The notes below the pieces were generated by a model, which made no database searches, was not told where the DNA came from, and saw only the letters and a list, made by a program, of their open reading frames with translations. A stretch of DNA of 64,000 nucleotides from Eutrigla gurnardus (Eukaryota > Chordata > Actinopteri > Perciformes > Triglidae): positions 558,001-622,000 of the forward strand of contig CAUPSS010000263.1 of NCBI GenBank assembly GCA_963514095.1. The letters are read 5' to 3'. Positions within the stretch are counted from its first letter, which is position 1, and each line of letters starts with the position of its first letter. Below are positions 1 to 10,739 of the stretch, piece after piece. A program made the translations under genes and the position numbers.

Positions 1-40
1 AGAGACAGACAGGTAACCAGTCTATCACAGGGAGACATGT
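1..40 (+). repeat. Reference monomer (40-bp A-type unit)
   Basis: This is the commonest unit and the simplest reference for numbering. Bases 1-12 are GACA-rich. Bases 7-23 form an imperfect palindrome centred on base 15 (AGACAGGTAACCAGTCT, 7 of 8 pairs match). Bases 20-28 (GTCTATCAC) are almost constant. Bases 29-40 hold the variable linker, ending in the perfect 6-bp palindrome ACATGT at 35-40. Common changes are A15 to G (GGTGACC), T14 to C (GGCAACC), C6 to G (AGAGAGAGAC), A7 to C (GAGACCGAC), G2 to A (TGTAAAG) and G2 to C (TGTACAG). The unit boundary is arbitrary, as for any tandem repeat. Confidence 0.93.
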
Positions 41-174
41 AGAGACAGACAGGTAACCAGTCTATCACGGGGCCGACATTTAGAGACAGACAGGTAACCA
101 GTCTATCACAGGGGCCGACATGTAGAGACAGACAGGTAACCAGTCTATCACATGGAGACATGTGGAGACAGACA

Positions 175-1431
175 CGTAACCAGTCTATCACATGGAGACA
201 TGTAGAGACAGACAGGTAACCAGTCTATCACAGGGAGACATGTAGAGACCGACAGGTAACCAGTCTATCACAGGGGGACATGTAGAGACAGACAGGTAAC
301 CAGTCTATCACATGGAGACATGTGGAGACAGACAGGTAACCAGTCTATCACAGGGAGACATGTAGAGACCGACAGGTAACCAGTCTATCACAGGGAGACA
401 TGTAGAGACAGACAGGTAACCAGTCTATCACAGGGAGACATGTAGAGACAGACAGGTAACCAGTCTATCACGGGGCCGACATGGAGAGACAGACAGGTAA
501 CCAGTCTATCACAGGGAGACATGTAGAGACAGACAGGTAACCAGTCTATCACAGGGGGACATGTAGAGACAGACAGGTAACCAGTCTATCACAGGGAGAC
601 ATGTAGAGACAGACAGGTAACCAGTCTATCACATGGAGACATGTAGACAGACAGGTAACCAGTCTATCACAGGGGGACATGTAGAGACAGACAGGTAACC
701 AGTCTATCACAGGGAGACATGTAGAGACAGACAGGTAACCAGTCTATCACAGGGAGACATGGAGAGACAGACAGGTAACCAGTCTATCACAGGGAGACAT
801 GTAAAGACAGACAGGTAACCAGTCTATCACAGGGAGACATGTAGAGACAGACAGGTGACCAGTCTATCACAGGGAGACATGTAGATACAGACAGGTAACC
901 AGTCTATCACAGGGGGACATGTAGAGACAGACAGGTAACCAGTCTATCACAGGGAGACATGTAGAGACAGATAGGTAACCAGTATATCACAGGGAGACAT
1001 GTAGAGACAGACAGGTAACCAGTCTATCACGGGGCCGACATGTAGAGACAGACAGGTAACCAGTCTATCACAGGGAGACATGTAGAGACAGACAGGTAAC
1101 CAGTCTATCACAGGGGGACATGTAGAGACAGACAGGTAACCAATCTATCACATGGAGACATGTGGAGACAGACAGGTAACCAGTCTATCACAGGGAGACA
1201 TGTAGAGACAGACAGGTAACCAGTCTATCACAGGGAGACATGTAGAGACAGACAGGTAACCAGTCTATCACAGGGAGACATGTAGAGACAGACAGGTAAC
1301 CAGTCTATCACGGGGCCGACATTTAGAGACAGACAGGTAACCAGTCTATCACAGGGGCCGACATGTAGAGACAGACAGGTAACCAGTCTATCACAGGGCT
1401 GACATGTAGAGACAGACAGGTGACCAGTCTA
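175..1431. repeat. Module A, first complete copy (1,257 bp)
   Basis: Module A runs from a rare GACACGTAACC monomer (CpG at 175) to the start of block B. The same 1,257-bp distance from CACG to block B is found at 12,859-14,115, 23,093-24,349, 29,504-30,760 and 34,451-35,707. Truncated or rearranged copies start with the same CACG at 9,884 (cut at 10,739), 19,268 (cut at 20,404), 32,122 (rearranged after about 32,930) and 63,322 (fragment). A copy without the CACG unit enters at 3,132, and one beginning at the 38-bp monomer lies at about 39,630-40,464. The fixed length shows that whole modules move as blocks. Confidence 0.82.
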
Positions 1432-1640
1432 TCACAGGGCTGACATGTAGAGAGAGACAGGTGACCAGTCTATCACAGGGCTGACATGTAGAGACAGACA
1501 GGTAACCAGTCTATCACAGGCTGACATGTAGAGACAGACAGGTGACCAGTCTATCACAGGGCTGACATGTAGAGACAGACAGGTAACCAGTCTATCACAG
1601 GGAGACATGTAGAGACAGACAGGTAACCAGTCTATCACAG
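277..1640. repeat. 1.36-kb higher-order block, copy 1 (partner 3,132-4,495)
   Basis: Variant monomers follow the same order here and 2,855 bp downstream: CATGGAGACATGTGG, GAGACCGAC, CACGGGGCCGACATGG, the 38-bp unit, TGTAAAG, GGTGACC, TGTAGATAC, the linked GATAGG/GTATATC unit, CACGGGGCC, CCAATC, CACGGGGCCGACATTT, CAGGGGCCGAC, then block B. The offset is 2,855 at both ends, so no net gain or loss of units. Identity breaks on the left at base 276 (GGGGGAC against GGGCTGAC) and on the right at base 1,641 (linker deletion). A near-identical stretch, 117-1,030, recurs at 9,826-10,739 (offset 9,709). Confidence 0.85.
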
Positions 1641-1674
1641 ACATGAAGAGACAGACAGGTAACCAGTCTATCAC
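1432..1674. repeat. Irregular copy of the 41-bp-rich landmark cluster (block B)
   Basis: This stretch has a run of GGGCTGAC (41-bp) monomers, including the AGAGAGAGAC/GGTGACC unit and a shortened CAGGCTGAC unit. The same cluster recurs at about 4,287, 6,791, 14,116, 17,302, 21,127, 24,350, 26,568, 30,761, 35,708, 38,894, 40,465, 41,677, 46,757, 50,058, 55,047, 58,066, 60,966 and, broken, 63,590. This copy is unusual because its far end runs into a 36-bp monomer at 1,641 that lacks the GGAG of the linker. The minus strand is open for 80 codons here, with GTG as first codon; I read that as a consequence of alternating unit lengths, not a gene. Confidence 0.8.
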
Positions 1675-3131
1675 AGGGAGACATGTAAAGACAGACAGGT
1701 AACCAGTCTATCACAGGGAGACATGTAGAGACAGACAGGTGACCAGTCTATCACAGGGAGACATGTAGAGACAGACAGGTAACCAGTCTATCACAGGGAG
1801 ACATGTAGAGACAGACAGGTAACCAGTCTATCACAGGGAGACATGTACAGACAGACAGGTAACCAGTCTATCACAGGGCTGACATGATAGAGACAGACAG
1901 GTAACCAGTCTATCACAGGGCTGACATGTAGAGACAGACAGGTAACCAGTCTATCACATGGAGACATGTGGAGACAGACAGGTAACCAGTCTATCACAGG
2001 GAGACATGTAGAGACAGACAGGTAACCAGTCTATCACAGGGAGACATGTAGAGACCGACAGGTAACCAGTCTATCACAGGGGGACATGTAGAGACAGACA
2101 GGTAACCAGTCTATCACAGGGCTGACATGTAGAGACAGACAGGTAACCAGTCTATCACAGGGAGACATGTAGAGACAGACAGGTAACCAGTCTATCACAG
2201 GGAGACATGTAGAGACAGACAGGTAACCAGTCTATCACAGGGCTGACATGTAGAGACAGACAGGCAACCAGTCTATCACAGGGCTGACATGTAGAGACAG
2301 ACAGGTAACCAGTCTATCACAGGGCCGACATGTAGAGACAGACAGGTAACCAGTCTATCACAGGGAGACATGTAGAGACAGACAGGTAACCAGTCTATCA
2401 CAGGGAGACATGTAGAGACAGACAGGTAACCAGTCTATCATGGGGCCGACATGTAGAGACAGACAGGTAACCAGTCTATCACAGGGAGACATGTAGAGAC
2501 AGACAGGTAACCAGTCTATCACAGGGGGACATGTAGAGACAGACAGGTAACCAGTCTATCACAGGGAGACATGTAGAGACAGACAGGTAACCAGTCTATC
2601 ACAGGGAGACATGTAGAGACAGACAGGTAACCAGTCTATCACAGGGGGACATGTAGAGACAGACAGGTAACCAGTCTATCACAGGGAGACATGTAGAGAC
2701 AGACAGGTAACCAGTCTATCACAGGGAGACATGTAGAGACAGACAGGTAACCAGTCTATCACAGGGAGACATGTAAAGACAGACAGGTAACCAGTCTATC
2801 ACAGGGAGACATGTAGAGACAGACAGGTGACCAGTCTATCACAGGGAGACATGTAGAGACAGACAGGTAACCAGTCTATCACAGGGAGACATGTAGAGAC
2901 AGACAGGTAACCAGTCTATCACAGGGCTGACATGTAGAGACAGACAGGTAACCAGTCTATCACAGGGAGACATGTAGAGACAGACAGGTAACCAGTCTAT
3001 CACAGGGAGACATGTACAGACAGACAGGTAACCAGTCTATCACAGGGCTGACATGTAGAGACAGACAGGTAACCAGTCTATCACAGGGCTGACATGTAGA
3101 GACAGACAGGTAACCAGTCTATCATAGGGCT
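1641..3131. repeat. Irregular array stretch between the two first blocks
   Basis: This interval contains monomers only, but with singular lesions: a 36-bp unit at 1,641 (CACAGACATGAAGAG, lacking GGAG) and a 42-bp unit near 1,886 (GACATGATAGAG, one A inserted). It then has a typical series GGCAACC - GGGCCGAC - CATGGGGCC (near 2,441), a TGTAAAG unit near 2,772, a GGTGACC unit near 2,829, TGTACAG near 3,016 and CATAGGGCTG near 3,124. The second half resembles the stretch around 62,900-63,260, so it is a recognised higher-order segment. Nothing gene-like is present. Confidence 0.8.
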
Positions 3132-4495
3132 GACATGTAGAGACAGACAGGTAACCAGTCTATCACATGGAGACATGTGGAGACAGACAGGTAACCAGTC
3201 TATCACAGGGAGACATGTAGAGACCGACAGGTAACCAGTCTATCACAGGGAGACATGTAGAGACAGACAGGTAACCAGTCTATCACAGGGAGACATGTAG
3301 AGACAGACAGGTAACCAGTCTATCACGGGGCCGACATGGAGAGACAGACAGGTAACCAGTCTATCACAGGGAGACATGTAGAGACAGACAGGTAACCAGT
3401 CTATCACAGGGGGACATGTAGAGACAGACAGGTAACCAGTCTATCACAGGGAGACATGTAGAGACAGACAGGTAACCAGTCTATCACATGGAGACATGTA
3501 GACAGACAGGTAACCAGTCTATCACAGGGGGACATGTAGAGACAGACAGGTAACCAGTCTATCACAGGGAGACATGTAGAGACAGACAGGTAACCAGTCT
3601 ATCACAGGGAGACATGGAGAGACAGACAGGTAACCAGTCTATCACAGGGAGACATGTAAAGACAGACAGGTAACCAGTCTATCACAGGGAGACATGTAGA
3701 GACAGACAGGTGACCAGTCTATCACAGGGAGACATGTAGATACAGACAGGTAACCAGTCTATCACAGGGGGACATGTAGAGACAGACAGGTAACCAGTCT
3801 ATCACAGGGAGACATGTAGAGACAGATAGGTAACCAGTATATCACAGGGAGACATGTAGAGACAGACAGGTAACCAGTCTATCACGGGGCCGACATGTAG
3901 AGACAGACAGGTAACCAGTCTATCACAGGGAGACATGTAGAGACAGACAGGTAACCAGTCTATCACAGGGGGACATGTAGAGACAGACAGGTAACCAATC
4001 TATCACATGGAGACATGTGGAGACAGACAGGTAACCAGTCTATCACAGGGAGACATGTAGAGACAGACAGGTAACCAGTCTATCACAGGGAGACATGTAG
4101 AGACAGACAGGTAACCAGTCTATCACAGGGAGACATGTAGAGACAGACAGGTAACCAGTCTATCACGGGGCCGACATTTAGAGACAGACAGGTAACCAGT
4201 CTATCACAGGGGCCGACATGTAGAGACAGACAGGTAACCAGTCTATCACAGGGCTGACATGTAGAGACAGACAGGTGACCAGTCTATCACAGGGCTGACA
4301 TGTAGAGAGAGACAGGTGACCAGTCTATCACAGGGCTGACATGTAGAGACAGACAGGTAACCAGTCTATCACAGGCTGACATGTAGAGACAGACAGGTGA
4401 CCAGTCTATCACAGGGCTGACATGTAGAGACAGACAGGTAACCAGTCTATCACAGGGAGACATGTAGAGACAGACAGGTAACCAGTCTATCACAG
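3132..4495. repeat. 1.36-kb higher-order block, copy 2 (partner 277-1,640)
   Basis: It matches 277-1,640 at a constant offset of 2,855. It enters after a GGGCTGAC monomer where copy 1 has GGGGGAC, and leaves where copy 1 meets its damaged 36-bp unit. Its right part (from about 4,020) is also the left end of the 2.5-kb tandem duplication that follows, so it is shared between two duplication events. Confidence 0.83.
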
Positions 4496-6631
4496 GGAGA
4501 CATGTAGAGACAGACAGGTAACCAGTCTATCACAGGGAGACATGTAGAGACAGACAGGTAACTAGTCTATCACAGGGCTGAAATGTAGAGACAGACAGGC
4601 AACCAGTCTATCACAGGGCTGACATGTAGAGACAGACAGGTAACCAGTCTATCACATGGAGACATGTGGAGACAGACAGGTAACCAGTCTATCACAGGGA
4701 GACATGTAGAGACAGACAGGTAACCAGTCTATCACAGGGGGACATGTAGAGACAGACAGGTAACCAGTCTATCACAGGGCTGACATGTAGAGACAGACAG
4801 GTAACCAGTCTATCACAGGGAGACATGTAGAGACAGACAGGTAACCAGTCTATCACAGGGAGACATGTAGAGACAGACAGGTAACCAGTCTATCACAGGG
4901 CTGACATGTAGAGACAGACAGGCAACCAGTCTATCACAGGGCTGACATGTAGAGACAGACAGGTAACCAGTCTATCACAGGGCCGACATGTAGAGACAGA
5001 CAGGTAACCAGTCTATCACAGGGAGACATGTAGAGACAGACAGGTAACCAGTCTATCACAGGGAGACATGTAGAGACAGACAGGTAACCAGTCTATCATG
5101 GGGCCGACATGTAGAGACAGACAGGTAACCAGTCTATCACAGGGAGACATGTAGAGACAGACAGGTAACCAGTCTATCACAGGGGGACATGTAGAGACAG
5201 ACAGGTAACCAGTCTATCACAGGGAGACATGTAGAGACAGACAGGTAACCAGTCTATCACAGGGAGACATGTAGAGACAGACAGGTAACCAGTCTATCAC
5301 AGGGGGACATGTAGAGACAGACAGGTAACCAGTCTATCACAGGGAGACATGTAGAGACAGACAGGTAACCAGTCTATCACAGGGAGACATGTAGAGACAG
5401 ACAGGTAACCAGTCTATCACAGGGAGACATGTAAAGACAGACAGGTAACCAGTCTATCACAGGGAGACATGTAGAGACAGACAGGCAACCAGTCTATCAC
5501 AGGGCTGACATGTAGAGACAGACAGGTAACCAGTCTATCACAGGGCCGACATGTAGAGACAGACAGGTAACCAGTCTATCACAGGGCCGACATGTAGAGA
5601 CAGACAGGTAACCAGTCTATCACAGGGAGACATGTAGAGACAGACAGGTAACCAGTCTATCACAGGGAGACATGTAGAGACAGACAGGTAACCAGTCTAT
5701 CATGGGGCCGACATGTAGAGACAGACAGGTAACCAGTCTATCACAGGGAGACATGTAGAGACAGACAGGTAACCAGTCTATCACAGGGGGACATGTAGAG
5801 ACAGACAGGTAACCAGTCTATCACAGGGAGACATGTAGAGACAGACAGGTAACCAGTCTATCACAGGGAGACATGTAGAGACAGACAGGTAACCAGTCTA
5901 TCACAGGGGGACATGTAGAGACAGACAGGTAACCAGTCTATCACAGGGAGACATGTAGAGACAGACAGGTAACCAGTCTATCACAGGGAGACATGTAGAG
6001 ACAGACAGGTAACCAGTCTATCACAGGGAGACATGTAAAGACAGACAGGTAACCAGTCTATCACAGGGAGACATGTAGAGACAGACAGGTGACCAGTCTA
6101 TCACAGGGAGACATGTAGAGACAGACAGGTAACCAGTCTATCACAGGGAGACATGTAGAGACAGACAGGTAACCAGTCTATCACAGGGAGACATGTAGAG
6201 ACAGACAGGTAACCAGTCTATCACAGGGCTGACATGTAGAGACAGACAGGTGACCAGTCTATCACAGGGCTGACATGTAGAGAGAGACAGGTGACCAGTC
6301 TATCACAGGGCTGACATGTAGAGACAGACAGGTAACCAGTCTATCACAGGGAGACATGTAGAGACAGACAGGTAACCAGTCTATCACAGGGAGACATGTA
6401 GAGACAGACAGGTAACCAGTCTATCACAGGGCTGACATGTAGAGACAGACAGGCAACCAGTCTATCACAGGGCTGACATGTAGAGACAGACAGGTAACCA
6501 GTCTATCACAGGGCCGACATGTAGAGACAGACAGGTAACCAGTCTATCACAGGGAGACATGTAGAGACAGACAGGTAACCAGTCTATCACAGGGAGACAT
6601 GTAGAGACAGACAGGTAACCAGTCTATCACA
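4020..6631. repeat. 2.5-kb tandem higher-order block, copy 1
   Basis: From about 4,020 the series CACGGGGCCGACATTT, CAGGGGCCGAC, block B, GGTAACTAG/GCTGAAATG, GGCAACC, CATGGGGCC (5,097 and 5,701; 604 bp apart) recurs 2,504 bp further on. After 4,500 the offset drops to 2,464 because this copy has one additional plain 40-bp monomer before the AACTAG unit. Identity ends at 6,631, where the second copy has a CAAGGGGAC unit. The region where either copy could be the source (about 6,524-6,631) is only about 108 bp, as expected of exchange between misaligned but in-register monomers. Confidence 0.85.
4287..4493. repeat. Typical landmark cluster rich in 41-bp monomers (block B exemplar)
   Basis: The order of units on the plus strand is GGGCTGAC with AGAGAGAGAC and GGTGACC, GGGCTGAC, the contracted CAGGCTGAC with GGTGACC, GGGCTGAC, then plain GGGAGAC units. 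At least 17 near-identical copies exist in the window. Four (17,302; 21,127; 26,568; 38,894) share CTGACAGGTAG in place of CTGACATGTAG, so they form a sub-family. The distances between successive clusters (2,504; 7,325; 3,186; 3,825; 3,223; 2,218; 4,193; 4,947; 3,186; 1,571; 1,212; 5,080; 3,301; 4,989; 3,019; 2,900) are a read-out of higher-order rearrangement. The 3,186 spacing occurs twice because a 6-kb segment is duplicated. Confidence 0.85.
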
Positions 6632-9095
6632 GGGAGACATGTAGAGACAGACAGGTAACCAGTCTATCACGGGGCCGACATTTAGAGACAGACAGGTAAC
6701 CAGTCTATCACAGGGGCCGACATGTAGAGACAGACAGGTAACCAGTCTATCACAGGGCTGACATGTAGAGACAGACAGGTGACCAGTCTATCACAGGGCT
6801 GACATGTAGAGAGAGACAGGTGACCAGTCTATCACAGGGCTGACATGTAGAGACAGACAGGTAACCAGTCTATCACAGGCTGACATGTAGAGACAGACAG
6901 GTGACCAGTCTATCACAGGGCTGACATGTAGAGACAGACAGGTAACCAGTCTATCACAGGGAGACATGTAGAGACAGACAGGTAACCAGTCTATCACAGG
7001 GAGACATGTAGAGACAGACAGGTAACTAGTCTATCACAGGGCTGAAATGTAGAGACAGACAGGCAACCAGTCTATCACAGGGCTGACATGTAGAGACAGA
7101 CAGGTAACCAGTCTATCACATGGAGACATGTGGAGACAGACAGGTAACCAGTCTATCACAGGGAGACATGTAGAGACAGACAGGTAACCAGTCTATCACA
7201 GGGGGACATGTAGAGACAGACAGGTAACCAGTCTATCACAGGGCTGACATGTAGAGACAGACAGGTAACCAGTCTATCACAGGGAGACATGTAGAGACAG
7301 ACAGGTAACCAGTCTATCACAGGGAGACATGTAGAGACAGACAGGTAACCAGTCTATCACAGGGCTGACATGTAGAGACAGACAGGCAACCAGTCTATCA
7401 CAGGGCTGACATGTAGAGACAGACAGGTAACCAGTCTATCACAGGGCCGGCATGTAGAGACAGACAGGTAACCAGTCTATCACAGGGAGACATGTAGAGA
7501 CAGACAGGTAACCAGTCTATCACAGGGAGACATGTAGAGACAGACAGGTAACCAGTCTATCATGGGGCCGACATGTAGAGACAGACAGGTAACCAGTCTA
7601 TCACAGGGAGACATGTAGAGACAGACAGGTAACCAGTCTATCACAGGGGGACATGTAGAGACAGACAGGTAACCAGTCTATCACAGGGAGACATGTAGAG
7701 ACAGACAGGTAACCAGTCTATCACAGGGAGACATGTAGAGACAGACAGGTAACCAGTCTATCACAGGGGGACATGTAGAGACAGACAGGTAACCAGTCTA
7801 TCACAGGGAGACATGTAGAGACAGACAGGTAACCAGTCTATCACAGGGAGACATGTAGAGACAGACAGGTAACCAGTCTATCACAGGGAGACATGTAAAG
7901 ACAGACAGGTAACCAGTCTATCACAGGGAGACATGTAGAGACAGACAGGCAACCAGTCTATCACAGGGCTGACATGTAGAGACAGACAGGTAACCAGTCT
8001 ATCACAGGGCCGACATGTAGAGACAGACAGGTAACCAGTCTATCACAGGGCCGACATGTAGAGACAGACAGGTAACCAGTCTATCACAGGGAGACATGTA
8101 GAGACAGACAGGTAACCAGTCTATCACAGGGAGACATGTAGAGACAGACAGGTAACCAGTCTATCATGGGGCCGACATGTAGAGACAGACAGGTAACCAG
8201 TCTATCACAGGGAGACATGTAGAGACAGACAGGTAACCAGTCTATCACAGGGGGACATGTAGAGACAGACAGGTAACCAGTCTATCACAGGGAGACATGT
8301 AGAGACAGACAGGTAACCAGTCTATCACAGGGAGACATGTAGAGACAGACAGGTAACCAGTCTATCACAGGGGGACATGTAGAGACAGACAGGTAACCAG
8401 TCTATCACAGGGAGACATGTAGAGACAGACAGGTAACCAGTCTATCACAGGGAGACATGTAGAGACAGACAGGTAACCAGTCTATCACAGGGAGACATGT
8501 AAAGACAGACAGGTAACCAGTCTATCACAGGGAGACATGTAGAGACAGACAGGTGACCAGTCTATCACAGGGAGACATGTAGAGACAGACAGGTAACCAG
8601 TCTATCACAGGGAGACATGTAGAGACAGACAGGTAACCAGTCTATCACAGGGAGACATGTAGAGACAGACAGGTAACCAGTCTATCACAGGGCTGACATG
8701 TAGAGACAGACAGGTGACCAGTCTATCACAGGGCTGACATGTAGAGAGAGACAGGTGACCAGTCTATCACAGGGCTGACATGTAGAGACAGACAGGTAAC
8801 CAGTCTATCACAGGGAGACATGTAGAGACAGACAGGTAACCAGTCTATCACAGGGAGACATGTAGAGACAGACAGGTAACCAGTCTATCACAGGGCTGAC
8901 ATGTAGAGACAGACAGGCAACCAGTCTATCACAGGGCTGACATGTAGAGACAGACAGGTAACCAGTCTATCACAGGGCCGACATGTAGAGACAGACAGGT
9001 AACCAGTCTATCACAGGGAGACATGTAGAGACAGACAGGTAACCAGTCTATCACAGGGAGACATGTAGAGACAGACAGGTAACCAGTCTATCACA
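6524..9095. repeat. 2.5-kb tandem higher-order block, copy 2
   Basis: Second copy of 4,020-6,631, one monomer shorter near 7,000. It carries a private substitution at 7,450 (GGGCCGGCATG in place of GGGCCGACATG). CATGGGGCC landmarks lie at 7,561 and 8,165, again 604 bp apart. The block runs on into the CAAGGGGAC unit at 9,095, the entry to the next duplicated block. Confidence 0.85.
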
Positions 9096-10739
9096 AGGGG
9101 ACATGTAGAGACAGACAGGTAACCAGTCTATCACAGGGAGACATGTAGAGACAGACAGGTAACCAGTATATCACAGGGAGACATGTAGAGACAGACAGGT
9201 AACCAGTCTATCACAGGGAGACATGTAGAGAGAGACAGGTGACCAGTCTATCACAGGGCTGACATGTAGAGACAGACAGGTAACCAGTCTATCACAGGGA
9301 GACATGTAGAGACAGACAGGTAACCAGTCTATCACAGGGAGACATGTAGAGACAGACAGGTAACCAGTCTATCACAGGGCTGACATGTAGAGACAGACAG
9401 GCAACCAGTCTATCACAGGGCTGACATGTAGAGACAGACAGGTAACCAGTCTATCACAGGGCCGACATGTAGAGACAGACAGGTAACCAGTCTATCACAG
9501 GGAGACATGTAGAGACAGACAGGTAACCAGTCTATCACAGGGAGACATGTAGAGACAGACAGGTAACCAGTCTATCATGGGGCCGACATGTAGAGACAGA
9601 CAGGTAACCAGTCTATCACAGGGAGACATGTGGAGACAGACAGGTAACCAGTCTATCACAGGGGGACATGTAGAGACAGACAGGTAACCAGTCTATCACA
9701 GGGAGACATGTAGAGACAGACAGGTAACCAGTCTATCACAGGGAGACATGTAGAGACTGACAGGTAACCAGTCTATCACAGGGGGACATGTAGAGACAGA
9801 CAGGTAACCAGTCTATCATAGGGCTGACATGTAGAGACAGACAGGTAACCAGTCTATCACATGGAGACATGTGGAGACAGACACGTAACCAGTCTATCAC
9901 ATGGAGACATGTAGAGACAGACAGGTAACCAGTCTATCACAGGGAGACATGTAGAGACCGACAGGTAACCAGTCTATCACAGGGGGACATGTAGAGACAG
10001 ACAGGTAACCAGTCTATCACATGGAGACATGTGGAGACAGACAGGTAACCAGTCTATCACAGGGAGACATGTAGAGACCGACAGGTAACCAGTCTATCAC
10101 AGGGAGACATGTAGAGACAGACAGGTAACCAGTCTATCACAGGGAGACATGTAGAGACAGACAGGTAACCAGTCTATCACGGGGCCGACATGGAGAGACA
10201 GACAGGTAACCAGTCTATCACAGGGAGACATGTAGAGACAGACAGGTAACCAGTCTATCACAGGGGGACATGTAGAGACAGACAGGTAACCAGTCTATCA
10301 CAGGGAGACATGTAGAGACAGACAGGTAACCAGTCTATCACATGGAGACATGTAGACAGACAGGTAACCAGTCTATCACAGGGGGACATGTAGAGACAGA
10401 CAGGTAACCAGTCTATCACAGGGAGACATGTAGAGACAGACAGGTAACCAGTCTATCACAGGGAGACATGGAGAGACAGACAGGTAACCAGTCTATCACA
10501 GGGAGACATGTAAAGACAGACAGGTAACCAGTCTATCACAGGGAGACATGTAGAGACAGACAGGTGACCAGTCTATCACAGGGAGACATGTAGATACAGA
10601 CAGGTAACCAGTCTATCACAGGGGGACATGTAGAGACAGACAGGTAACCAGTCTATCACAGGGAGACATGTAGAGACAGATAGGTAACCAGTATATCACA
10701 GGGAGACATGTAGAGACAGACAGGTAACCAGTCTATCAC
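7719..10739. repeat. 3.0-kb tandem block at spacing 2,975, copy 1
   Basis: This block matches 10,694-13,714 base for base at offset 2,975, apart from scattered substitutions (for example GAGACTGAC near 9,757 against GAGACCGAC near 12,732). It spans the GGCAACC - GGGCCGAC series, a CATGGGGCC unit, the TGTAAAG and AGAGAGAGAC units, CAAGGGGAC at 9,095, a lone GTATATC unit at about 9,169, and the first 856 bp of module A. Its right end cuts module A at the GATAGG/GTATATC unit. The part 8,556-10,739 is present a third time at 28,176-30,359. Confidence 0.87.
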
